Source of the DNA: a virus | Length of the DNA stretch: 64,000 nucleotides | Strand: one strand, 5' to 3' | Virus record (IMG/VR): IMGVR_UViG_3300043403_000102 | Span: 1 to 64,000 of that record | Shown here: piece by piece, positions 56,056-63,576 of the stretch | Layout of the letters: each line of letters starts with the position of its first letter | How positions within the stretch are numbered: the first letter of the stretch is position 1 | Program-made: the position numbers and the translations under genes | Notes under the pieces: generated by a model | Database searches by the model: none | What the model was told of the DNA's origin: nothing | Seen by the model: the letters and a program-made list of their open reading frames with translations, nothing else

Positions 56056-56676
56056 CTACAGCGCTCCTTCGATCCCCTTGTTGGTGCACTGACGGCGAAC
56101 GCGCTCTTCGAGCTTGCCGTCCTTGTGAATCTTGTCGATGGCGGGGCTGATGTTCGCATCACGCAGGTGCTCGACGAACTTCCACACGTCGGCGTAGGTC
56201 TTGGCGCCGCTGTCTCGGATGGCGTCGACGATCTCACCGAGCAGGGTCATGCGTGCGTAGGCAGACACGTCCGTCGAAATGACTGTGCCCTTGGCTTTAA
56301 CGGGTGCCTGCGCCGCCGGTGGCTCCTCGTCCATCTCGCGCTTGATATCCGCCGAGGTCATGGTCGACAGCGTCGGCGGTACCACGGGGGCTGCGCCACC
56401 GAGCGTAAGCTTGGGCTTAATCCCAATTGTAAGCGGGGGCGCGGCGGCCGAGCCCGGACCCCCGCGAAGCAGTGCGGGAGCTTCGGTGAATATCTCCTTG
56501 AGCTGAACTGTCGCTTCGGCCGTCGAAGGCGGGGCCGCTTCGGGCGCAATCCCGAGAAGCTGCTGCACCTCCTTCCATGAAGTTACCCCCTCAATGGTCA
56601 AGGCGTGGCCAGTCCAGTTGATGCCGTACGCATTGCCGTTAATTTTTATCGCGGCCGAGATCGCTCTTATTTCCAT
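56056..56676 (-). CDS. Hypothetical replication-cluster protein
   Basis: 206 aa from ATG 56676. N-terminal short fold (IRAISAAIKINGNAYGINWTG), a long Pro/Ala/Thr-rich linker (about 65-130) and a C-terminal helical domain (MTLLGEIVDAIRDSGAKTYADVWKFVEHLRD). It lies between primase and polymerase and ends 2 nt before the polymerase start. A replisome adaptor is possible; function unknown. Confidence 0.5.
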   Translation of the reverse strand: MEIRAISAAIKINGNAYGINWTGHALTIEGVTSWKEVQQLLGIAPEAAPPSTAEATVQLKEIFTEAPALLRGGPGSAAAPPLTIGIKPKLTLGGAAPVVPPTLSTMTSADIKREMDEEPPAAQAPVKAKGTVISTDVSAYARMTLLGEIVDAIRDSGAKTYADVWKFVEHLRDANISPAIDKIHKDGKLEERVRRQCTNKGIEGAL

Positions 56677-56714
56677 GGTCGTTTGGTCCTTTTCTTCTTG
56701 CTTGTGCTGAATTG

Positions 56715-56741
56715 TATTTAGGGAAGGGGTCCGGGGTTTAC
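56715..56741 (-). promoter_or_regulatory. GTAAAC-N14-CTAAATA promoter-like motif (copy g)
   Basis: GTAAAC at 56736-56741 (containing the primase stop) and CTAAATA at 56715-56721, with a 14-nt spacer, one longer than the others. The start codon is 38 nt further, after AAAAGGA. Confidence 0.55.
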
Positions 56742-57589
56742 CCCACGATGTACCGATCGACCTCTCGCTTGAGCACGCCCGGGTCGGTGCCGGGGGGCAG
56801 GTGACACCAGCGCACGTCGTCGGCTCCTCGCAGGCGTAGACGCATCGCCAGGGCCGCGCACTCCTCCCAAGCGTCACCGTCGAGGCAAAAGATGATGCGT
56901 GATCCTGTTACCTCGACGGCTTCCAACCAGGCAAGCTGCTCCTCGGTGACGTTCTTGCCGAACGTGGCCACACCACACGGATACAGTGCAAGCGCATCGA
57001 GAACGCCCTCGACCACGTAGACGCTGGCCTTCCATCCGAGATCCTGCCCCCAAAGGGTCCCTCGACGGTTCATGCCTTTTGGGTATAGATACTTAGGCTC
57101 GACCTTCGGGTGAATTGTGCGCGCGCTGAAGCCCGCATACTGCCCGGAGACAATGTGCGGAACGATGATGCGCCCGGCATAGTACCCCCGCGCAGCCACA
57201 AGCACCCCGGCTTGAAGTGCCTCCTCAAGCAGGTTGCGCTTGCGCAGGTAGGCGATGAATGCACGATGGTCAGAAGATCTTGGGTCAAGGGGATCGGCGT
57301 CCTCGGGCATCGGTTCGAGGGTGACCTCGACCTTGACCTTCTCGGCCAGCACCTCAACGTCTAAGATCTCAGAAACGTCGGCCTTGCCACCCGAGCCGCA
57401 GCGATAGCAGTTGTACAGGCCGTTCTCGGCGTTGAGCTGCATCTTGTACTTGCGGTCGGCTTCGCCGGTCTTTAGCTCGCAGAACGGGCAGCACGTCGCA
57501 TACTCCCCTCGGGCGTTGGGGCCCTTGGTGCCGTGCTCGGCCACCGCACGCGCGATGACCTTCGAGACCTTGGTGAGGGGCTTCTTCAT
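56738..57589 (-). CDS. DNA primase (DnaG-type)
   Basis: 283 aa: zinc-binding CCPFC (33-37) with C61 and C64 (CYRC), then the RNA-polymerase core with toprim motifs VYVVEGVLDAL (E then D) and FCLDGDAWEECA (DxD). It is short, lacking the helicase-binding C-domain of bacterial DnaG. It makes RNA primers at the fork. The ATG overlaps the helicase stop, as in many phage primase-helicase pairs. Confidence 0.9.
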   Translation of the reverse strand: MKKPLTKVSKVIARAVAEHGTKGPNARGEYATCCPFCELKTGEADRKYKMQLNAENGLYNCYRCGSGGKADVSEILDVEVLAEKVKVEVTLEPMPEDADPLDPRSSDHRAFIAYLRKRNLLEEALQAGVLVAARGYYAGRIIVPHIVSGQYAGFSARTIHPKVEPKYLYPKGMNRRGTLWGQDLGWKASVYVVEGVLDALALYPCGVATFGKNVTEEQLAWLEAVEVTGSRIIFCLDGDAWEECAALAMRLRLRGADDVRWCHLPPGTDPGVLKREVDRYIVG

Positions 57590-58923
57590 AGGGCACCTTC
57601 CTCGTCAGCCGTGAGCGCCTGACCCCCGCGAATGAACTGCCCATAGGCGAAGCCATTGTGGTACGGGCCGACGACCGCCCCGCTTTGAGCATACCGGCAC
57701 CACCCGACGTTCAACCTTACGAGGCCGTTCTGTCGCTCCTCCTCGGTGCCGCAGATGGCGATACCAACGTCCGAGATCGCAGCCTTCATGAAGCTGTCCG
57801 CGATGTCCGCCATCGACACGACCTCCTTCGATAAGCTGTCTCGCTTAGCCCACGACGCCGTCCAAAAGCGCGTGCGGTACTTCACGGCAAGGCCTCGAAG
57901 CTCGGAGTACACCCCGCCGAGCGCCCCGTACTTGTTGTCAAAGGACCCTAGGCTTTGCATAAGGTCGCCCGAGTCCACGATGACCACGGTGGGTTCAAGC
58001 CCACGTTCGGCACGCAACATCTGGAGATGCTCGTCGATGTCCTTGGCCGTGGTGCTGTAGCTAGGGAACTGCTTGATGACGAGACAGCCCCCCATCGTGT
58101 TGACGAAGTCCATGACCTTCGAGTTAACGAAGTCGGCGCGCTTGTTCAGCTCGTCGATGAGCACGTCGGCGATGGACGCGTCGATGCGATCGATAAGGTC
58201 CGACTCGCTCATCTCAAGGCTGTAGTACACGACGGTGCCCCCGCACTCCATCGTGTACTTTGCGATATGTCCCAGCAGTTGGCTCTTGCCGAACTTGGGG
58301 GCCCCGAGGATGGTGCCGAGTTCACCGGCAGCCAGGCCCCCACGGATCATGTCGTCAAGGTCCGAAATACCGGTACCCAGACGAGGGGGGCGCTTGTTGA
58401 GGCGCCGTGCCTCGGTACGGGTTTCGAGGTCGCCTAGGTAGTCCGCGCCCATGCTGATGTCGACGAGACCGATGCTGGCGGCCTTGTCGATCTTGGCGCG
58501 GATGGCCTCGTAATCCCCGCGCGGAAGGATGGCGAGGGATTCGTTCATGGCGTTCCACATCGCCACCTTGCGGGCCTCGCCTAGGAAGGCCTCTTGGACA
58601 AATAGGCCGTCCGCTCGTGGGATCTCCTCGGCGTACTCGAAAGCCTGGGACGCGCCGATGAGTTGGTCGTTGGTGACCTTGCCCGAGTTTACCCGTGCGC
58701 GGATGTCCTGAAGGACGACGATGCTAGTCGGGGGTTTGTTGTGGCGCTTGTACAGGGCAACGGCGGACTCGACGATGAGTTGAAGCTCAGGCTTCCCCAT
58801 ACGAGCTGGTGCCAAGAACGGAGCCACACGCTGGAACAAGAGGGGGTCTGCGAAGAACTGATAGATGGACGCATACTGGAAGTCGACTTCAAAGGGATAG
58901 GGCTCGGTTGAGGGTGCGGGCAC
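57586..58923 (-). CDS. Replicative DNA helicase (DnaB-like)
   Basis: 445 aa from GTG 58923. An N-terminal helical domain (about 1-140) and a RecA-like C-domain: Walker A GAPKFGKSQ (207-215), VVYYSLEMSESDLIDRIDA, Walker B TVVIVDSGDLM near 320, and a late RRRE-like RLNVGWCRYAQSG segment. Family DnaB hexamers unwind DNA 5' to 3'. Overlaps the next gene (primase) by 4 nt and starts within the end of the preceding gene. Confidence 0.88.
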   Translation of the reverse strand: MPAPSTEPYPFEVDFQYASIYQFFADPLLFQRVAPFLAPARMGKPELQLIVESAVALYKRHNKPPTSIVVLQDIRARVNSGKVTNDQLIGASQAFEYAEEIPRADGLFVQEAFLGEARKVAMWNAMNESLAILPRGDYEAIRAKIDKAASIGLVDISMGADYLGDLETRTEARRLNKRPPRLGTGISDLDDMIRGGLAAGELGTILGAPKFGKSQLLGHIAKYTMECGGTVVYYSLEMSESDLIDRIDASIADVLIDELNKRADFVNSKVMDFVNTMGGCLVIKQFPSYSTTAKDIDEHLQMLRAERGLEPTVVIVDSGDLMQSLGSFDNKYGALGGVYSELRGLAVKYRTRFWTASWAKRDSLSKEVVSMADIADSFMKAAISDVGIAICGTEEERQNGLVRLNVGWCRYAQSGAVVGPYHNGFAYGQFIRGGQALTADEEGAL

Positions 58924-59419
58924 TTTCGATCCATTCTCGCCACTGGCGGCGTCGGTCGGCCTTAGACTGGTACGTTAACGGAGCAAGCACTTCACCGGAA
59001 CGTTGCCGATAATAAGGCAACCAACAAATCACCGCCTTCAAACTGATAACCTCGCTGCGATAAGGGGTGCGCCCCTTCAACTGACGCATGCGGCGCATGA
59101 CAAAGGTGACGTAAGCGTCGAAGCTGACACGAGCCCGTATAATGAGCACCGCTGCCGTCGAATAGGCAGCGCGTTGGTTTTCCGTGATGATCGAACGGGT
59201 GTTAGGCTTGGTAAGCAGGTTGCGCTCGTAGGCGACGAGCAACCTATCGACGGCCGAGTCAAGGTTGATGAACCCGTTCGGTAGGTTGTCAGGCCGCTTG
59301 ATCTCATCACGAGACACGGCATCCATGGGGGGTGGTGCAACCCATTCACCGGGGCACAGAGCACCCAGCGATCTACCTATGCGCTTGTCGTTCGTCCATA
59401 TGGGGGGTCGTCGCTGCAT
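58889..59419 (-). CDS. Hypothetical replication-operon protein
   Basis: The 176-aa protein is basic, helical, and rich in Arg (RIIRARVSFDAYVTFVMRRMRQLKG, KADRRRQWREWIESART). It might be a helicase loader or DNA-binding accessory, given its place directly before the helicase, but no motif proves this. GAGAGGA precedes ATG 59419. Confidence 0.5.
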   Translation of the reverse strand: MQRRPPIWTNDKRIGRSLGALCPGEWVAPPPMDAVSRDEIKRPDNLPNGFINLDSAVDRLLVAYERNLLTKPNTRSIITENQRAAYSTAAVLIIRARVSFDAYVTFVMRRMRQLKGRTPYRSEVISLKAVICWLPYYRQRSGEVLAPLTYQSKADRRRQWREWIESARTLNRALSL

Positions 59420-59435
59420 TGGTCCTCTCGATGTC

Positions 59436-59461
59436 TATTTAGATTGAGGTGGTTGGTTTAC
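59436..59461 (-). promoter_or_regulatory. GTAAAC-N13-CTAAATA promoter-like motif (copy h)
   Basis: GTAAAC at 59456-59461, CTAAATA at 59436-59442, 16 nt from ATG 59419 with an SD between. Followed by TAG in place of TAC. It would drive the helicase-primase-polymerase operon. Confidence 0.6.
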
Positions 59462-59801
59462 CTGTAAGAACCTCACGCACCGCAAGTGCTGCGGTTTGCC
59501 AAGCACCTACCTGCTGCGCAGCCGGAAGCCTGTCAAGGCTCAAGGCCAAACGGGCTGCCAGCGTACACAACAAACCAACCCCTGGGGCTAGAAGATGATC
59601 GGCGGTTAGACGATCGCGGAGGTGTGCAAGAACGCACACCTCTAAACTCGTTGGGGTATCAGCACGCCACACACCACGCTGCTTAAGTAGGTTGACGACT
59701 TCGATCACACCATCAACGGCATCATTCGATGTCGCAAGGTGCCTATGCATGTGTCGTTGCGCCTTCGTAGGCAGGCCTGTATTTACCCATCTCTTCTTCA
59801 T
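59439..59801 (-). CDS. Hypothetical protein at the head of the replication operon
   Basis: 120 aa from ATG 59801 (GAGGGG 7 nt upstream). Helical and Leu/Ala-rich (LEVCVLAHLRDRLTADHLLAPGVGLLCTLAARLALSLDRL). First gene after the large non-coding gap. Function unknown. Confidence 0.55.
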   Translation of the reverse strand: MKKRWVNTGLPTKAQRHMHRHLATSNDAVDGVIEVVNLLKQRGVWRADTPTSLEVCVLAHLRDRLTADHLLAPGVGLLCTLAARLALSLDRLPAAQQVGAWQTAALAVREVLTGKPTTSI

Positions 59802-60486
59802 CAATTACCCCTCTCTTTCCTGCTTTGAATACACCCCGGCCTTTCCACCCCTTTGACATTCCCTTGTGCTGTAACCCAGCAGGGGAGACGTCACGTCTGG
59901 TGTAGATGCCTTGCGTCTGAAAGAGTGAATGATCTACTGCTGCTAACTCAGGTCGTACTAGCTGCGAGGCTTAGCAAGGAGATCTCCTATATCGACCCTG
60001 ATGGTTGAACACGTCGGGGGCACTTCCGTTCCCCGTGCTTGCCATATCTTCAATCCATCGAAGGTCTTCGATGAGGGTCCCCCCTCATCAGGCGATCTCA
60101 ACGCGGCCGACGCTATGCTGTACAGCGTGGGTGGTTGAGGCAATTTTTGTCAATTGGACGCTTAAGTCTCTGACAGTAGATCAAAGCGACTCGCTTTGTG
60201 CTGTTCGATCTCGCTATATGGCCAAGGACCGCGAGCTTGAGGTCGTGTCCCTCTGGAAGCCGCTTGCCCATCTACATCCTCCCGTCGCCCGGACTGCTCC
60301 GCCGTAACATCATTCTCTGTCGATCTTGAATCCGTACCTAGGTCGCAGTCGGTTGACGCTGCGACAAACTGCTTACGGTGATGCACTCGACATGAAGTTT
60401 GATGCCACCTCGTGGCGGTAGAAACGGTGCCCCTTTGAAAGCCAAGGCATGTAGTTGCACTTCACTAGCGTTGAGATCGGTTTTGT

Positions 60487-60515
60487 TTGTCAACCAGCAT
60501 CAGTTGTCGTATTCT
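60487..60515 (+). promoter_or_regulatory. Plus-strand sigma-70-type promoter for small RNA
   Basis: TTGTCA (60487-60492) and TATTCT (60510-60515) are separated by 17 nt, close to the host sigma-70 consensus, and it points against all genes. Transcription would begin near 60521-60522. Confidence 0.6.
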
Positions 60516-60520
60516 GCGAA

Positions 60521-60640
60521 AGCTCGGTTAACAACCGAGGGCAGCATCTGAGATTGGTTTCTTTGTGGTGATTGTTTCCCTCTCTTGGCTGCTGTTGAGC
60601 CCCCACCGAGTTCGAGCTCGGCTGGGGGCTTTTCCTTTTT
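60521..60640 (+). ncRNA. Predicted plus-strand small RNA
   Basis: A ~120-nt transcript is bounded by the promoter at 60487 and the terminator at 60598. It opens with a tight hairpin CTCGGTT-AAC-AACCGAG (60523-60539), followed by GCAGC/GCTGC ends around a U/G-rich single-stranded stretch, then the terminator. No start codon with SD is inside. It matches no RNA family I recognise. Its strand is opposite to every gene, and it lies between the two rightmost operons. Confidence 0.55.
60598..60640 (+). terminator. Strong rho-independent terminator (plus strand)
   Basis: Stem AGCCCCCA-CCGAG with loop TTCGAG and arm CTCGG-c-TGGGGGCT (60598-60630), followed by TTTCCTTTTT (631-640). The other strand has no T-run after the stem, so it ends plus-strand transcription. 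Confidence 0.85.
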
Positions 60641-60723
60641 CAAGGAAGCTCCGGGGTTAATGATGCGCGGCAATTATTACCTCTGGTCCAGGCCCGAGGG
60701 GTAGGAAATTTTTCAGCCTGTTT

Positions 60724-61047
60724 CTAATTGCCTGAATCCTTTGGGGTTTTTTCTTCCGACCGGACCACGTGCTTGGCGATGAACTCGTCGTACTTCAGGC
60801 CCGTGAGGCCCTTGCACATGGCGTCCATCAGGGTCCGTTGCCGGTCAAGGGCCCCGCTGAGAAGGCCGATCATCCGGTCGGCCCTTCGGTTGACCTCGCG
60901 CAGCCTGACGTGGTGGGCGGCCAATGAGATTGCCAAGATCCCCAGAATCGGCCCCGTGAACCACGTTGGGGAGTGACGCACCAGCAGGTACCCCAACCCC
61001 GCCGAGAACCCCACCACGAGGGCTGCCTGCACCTTGTTGGAGGTCAT
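60724..61047 (-). CDS. Small membrane protein, holin-like candidate
   Basis: The 107-aa protein has two hydrophobic segments (VQAALVVGFSAGLGYLLV at 6-23 and WFTGPILGILAISLAAH at 29-45), followed by a charged helical tail (REVNRRADRMIGLLSGALDRQ). Two-span proteins of this size are common holins, but it is far from the lysozyme and sits with replication genes, so a membrane anchor or host-interaction role is also possible. Confidence 0.5.
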   Translation of the reverse strand: MTSNKVQAALVVGFSAGLGYLLVRHSPTWFTGPILGILAISLAAHHVRLREVNRRADRMIGLLSGALDRQRTLMDAMCKGLTGLKYDEFIAKHVVRSEEKTPKDSGN

Positions 61048-61256
61048 GATGTGATGTCACCTACGTCGTCGTCTTCGTACTCCCCGTCGAACCCGCACCG
61101 GCAGCAGGGCTTCTCATCCCACCAGCAAGCGCAGTGCTTCTTGTCTTCGCTGTCCTTGCAGTACCCGTGCTCGGGCCTATTGGTTCTCTCCATCTCGGCG
61201 ATGGCCGCGTTTACGTAGGCGATGGCGGCATCGAGTGCTTTGGTGTTGTTGCTCAT
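61044..61256 (-). CDS. Cys-rich small protein
   Basis: 70 aa: helical N-terminus (ALDAAIAYVNAAIAEMERT) and a C-terminal block with six Cys (YCKDSEDKKHCACWWDEKPCCRCG) that could bind zinc, then an acidic end. It overlaps the helicase gene and the membrane protein gene by 4 nt each. Function unknown. Confidence 0.6.
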   Translation of the reverse strand: MSNNTKALDAAIAYVNAAIAEMERTNRPEHGYCKDSEDKKHCACWWDEKPCCRCGFDGEYEDDDVGDITS

Positions 61257-62650
61257 AGGCGCCCCCTCATCAACTGGGTCTCTTCGTTCGATACCAGGCG
61301 CACGTCATGTCCCGTCTGAGCGTACAGGGTCCTGCGGGTGCGCGCGTGGTCCTCAAGCCAGGGGTTGCCTATGTCGGCGAGATCCCACACCTCGCACGTC
61401 GTCTTCCCCTCGGCGATGCGCTTCACACGCCCTATGCGCTGGATGATCTTGATGGTGGACTTGCCAGCCCCCGCCACAACCACAGAGGCCAGCTCAGGGA
61501 TGTCCACCCCCTCGTCGAATACAGGGGTAGCAATCGCAACGTCGAGTTCGCCCCTGCGCATGCGATTGATGGTGTCGAGTCGGCTCAAGGCCCCATCAGC
61601 CCCGTGCACGAGTCGAACAGTGACCCCTAGGCGCTTCTCAAGCAACGGCTTTAGGGCCTTGCCATGTTCAAGGTGACTGACGAACACCAAGCACGGCTTC
61701 GCCGCGCCCTTGACGATCGCTGCGATGGTCAGGTTGCGGGTCTCGCTCGTCGCGACCAGCGCATGGTACGCGTCCTGCCACGTCTCCGCGGTCAGCCTTT
61801 GAATGCACGGCACGAGTCGCACGACGGGGGCCGACAGCTTCCCCAGGTCCACCAGGCCCTGCTCCCTGGCCGAATAGATCGGCTCCCCCAACGCCCCCAC
61901 CACCAGAACGTTCCGGCTGTCCCCGCGCTCAAGCGGCGTGGCCGAGAACCCGAACCGCCAATAGGCGTTGTGTGTCGCGTTAAGAACGGGCAGGAAACCC
62001 GTGGCTGAAGCGGTGTGGCATTCGTCTACGATAAGGCCCCTGGCTTCGCCCAGGAGGCGCTGGACGTGGGCCGTGCCCAAACCCCTAGCCAGGGTCTGGA
62101 ACGTCGCCACGGTCGCGCGCTGGGGGTCCCAGGTACCGTCCCCGACGGTGCCGCAGGTCTCCCCGGTCCTGGAGGTAATCCGGGCGGCCAACTGGCCCAG
62201 GAGGGACGTCGTATGGACCAGGACGACCCAGGGCCCCGGGATGGCTGCAACCAGGGCGGCTATGACCTCGCCCTTGCCTGCCCCGGTGGGGGCCTTGACC
62301 AGCCCTCGACCGGCCTTCAGGCAGGCCGCCAGCATCTGGGGCTGCTCTCGTTCGGTGTCGAGCCAGGACGTGTCGGCCTTCGAATCGGGTTCGATGCGGG
62401 TCCGCCGGTCCAAGATATCAACCCGGTGCCCTGCTCGCTCGGCCCCTCGGCGCACGGGCCCCAGGAACCCCGTGGGGAATGTATTCGCCACCGCGTTGAA
62501 CATCCGCTGACGTGTGTCCCCTCGGGGCACCCTTGCTCCTGGGATGCGGGCCTGTGGGGGTTGGAAGCTCAGGTACCCGTCGAGCCAGGCGTGCTCGGCA
62601 GCCGTGCCGTTGACGACGCGGGTGTCTACGTTCCCGATGTGTAGGTGCAT
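61253..62650 (-). CDS. UvsW-type DNA helicase (SF2)
   Basis: 465 aa with SF2 motifs in order: Q-LAACLKAGRG, Walker A APTGAGKGEV, VLVHTTSLLGQL (Ia), LIVDECHTA (DECH box), FGFSATPLER (III), FVSHLEHGKAL (IV), ATPVFDEGVDIPEL (V) and QRIGRVKR (VI). UvsW-type helicases remodel branched DNA and R-loops and switch replication from origin- to recombination-dependent mode, consistent with the recA and sbcDC genes here. Confidence 0.88.
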   Translation of the reverse strand: MHLHIGNVDTRVVNGTAAEHAWLDGYLSFQPPQARIPGARVPRGDTRQRMFNAVANTFPTGFLGPVRRGAERAGHRVDILDRRTRIEPDSKADTSWLDTEREQPQMLAACLKAGRGLVKAPTGAGKGEVIAALVAAIPGPWVVLVHTTSLLGQLAARITSRTGETCGTVGDGTWDPQRATVATFQTLARGLGTAHVQRLLGEARGLIVDECHTASATGFLPVLNATHNAYWRFGFSATPLERGDSRNVLVVGALGEPIYSAREQGLVDLGKLSAPVVRLVPCIQRLTAETWQDAYHALVATSETRNLTIAAIVKGAAKPCLVFVSHLEHGKALKPLLEKRLGVTVRLVHGADGALSRLDTINRMRRGELDVAIATPVFDEGVDIPELASVVVAGAGKSTIKIIQRIGRVKRIAEGKTTCEVWDLADIGNPWLEDHARTRRTLYAQTGHDVRLVSNEETQLMRGRL

Positions 62651-62654
62651 CGGG

Positions 62655-62909
62655 TCACGCGCGCTTGCCGTAGGCGGGTCCGCACAAGGTCTTGAGGTCG
62701 CCCGCGTGGACGAACACCCGCTTCAAGCCCGCGCGCTGCGTGCGCAGAACCTGCTTGGCGATCCATCCGTACACCGTTGATAGGGGCGTTCCACTCACGC
62801 GTGCGGCCTCCGATGGAGTGATCCAGCCATCTTTAGCGAGCGCGGCCGCAAGTCGCGGTTGCTTAGGTCCTGGAGGACAGCCGCGCGGTTTCATTGGTGT
62901 TGGGGCCAT
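62655..62909 (-). CDS. Small helix-turn-helix protein
   Basis: 84 aa from ATG 62909. A MerR/excisionase-type HTH (ALAKDGWITPSEAARVSGTPLS, then TVYGWIAKQVLRTQRA) with a short wing-like end (LKRVFVHAGDLKTL). Likely a DNA-binding regulator or adaptor. A longer upstream frame crosses the ParB-like gene end and is rejected. Confidence 0.65.
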   Translation of the reverse strand: MAPTPMKPRGCPPGPKQPRLAAALAKDGWITPSEAARVSGTPLSTVYGWIAKQVLRTQRAGLKRVFVHAGDLKTLCGPAYGKRA

Positions 62910-62919
62910 GAGGGTTTGC

Positions 62920-63576
62920 TCAACTTTCTTGTGGTTGGGGGAAACGACGGCACAACTCAAGCAGCCCGCTTTCGAGGGTGGTACCATACCGCAGGGCGGT
63001 GGCTTTGATCTCGTCGCGGTCTTCGGCCGCGTCCAGCACGAGCCGCAGGGCGTATCGTTTCTGGTTGGTCATCGAGGCCTCCTCGGTTTGGAGGCCCCCG
63101 CCCTCGCCGTAGGCCCCGGGCCCCAGGTCGTCGAAGGTGTTGGTCTGGGCCAGGTCCTTGAGCATCAGCTCGATGTCCCCGCCCGAGAACCCCGTCAGCG
63201 TGAGGTCGGGGAACTTGAGGTCGCTCAGATCTTTGAGCACCAGCGCGGCCTTGGCTAGGTCGGTGGTCCCACGCAGACGATTCAGCGACAGCATCGCCGC
63301 CGCGGCCTGGGGGTCTTCGAGGTGGTCCGCAATCAACACGGGGATCTCTTTGAGCCCTGCGGCCTGGGCAGCACGGAATCGATGGTGCCCGTCGACCAGC
63401 ACGAACCCATCATTGCCCGTGCGCACGGTCACCGGTTGGATAAATCCGAGCTTGGCGATGGCGTTCGTCAACATCTCGAACTCCGACGGGTCCATCGCGT
63501 TGGGGTTGATGCCTGGGTTCTCCTGTATCGCGGTGACCTTGAGATACTTCAGTTGGGGCTTCGGGGCTGCGGTCAT
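62920..63576 (-). CDS. ParB-like protein
   Basis: 218 aa from ATG 63576 (ATGA overlap). ParB/Srx N-domain: LTNAIAKLGFIQPVTVRTG, VDGHHRFRAAQAAGL (61-75). A middle Leu-rich helix pair (NRLRGTTDLAKAALVLKDL) and a C-terminal domain (YALRLVLDAAEDRDEIKATALRYG) follow. Such phage ParB-like proteins may nick DNA, bind CTP or regulate. It resembles the N-terminal part of the ParB-methyltransferase fusion at 27755. Confidence 0.75.
   Translation of the reverse strand: MTAAPKPQLKYLKVTAIQENPGINPNAMDPSEFEMLTNAIAKLGFIQPVTVRTGNDGFVLVDGHHRFRAAQAAGLKEIPVLIADHLEDPQAAAAMLSLNRLRGTTDLAKAALVLKDLSDLKFPDLTLTGFSGGDIELMLKDLAQTNTFDDLGPGAYGEGGGLQTEEASMTNQKRYALRLVLDAAEDRDEIKATALRYGTTLESGLLELCRRFPQPQES

Larger units (their letters stand above)
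59802..60723. other. Low-GC non-coding region between operons
   Basis: About 920 nt without a convincing gene; clearly less GC-rich than the rest. It contains several hairpins: GTCGCAG/CTGCGAC (60342-60365), GCCAC/GTGGC (60404-60418), palindrome AGGAGATCTCCT near 59978. It also holds the plus-strand RNA described separately. Candidates for what it is doing are a replication origin or an early-promoter region. Frames of up to 100 codons exist but lack SD sites and local codon bias. Confidence 0.6.

Noticed and set aside
60001-60138. Plus-strand 45-codon frame (MVEHVGG...) in the non-coding gap
   Set aside because: The only SD-like GGAG is about 19 nt away, too far; a minus-strand frame over the same bases looks equally protein-like, so neither is supported.
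59958-60143. Minus-strand 61-codon frame in the non-coding gap
   Set aside because: TTG start without SD and off the local codon bias; not supported enough to call.
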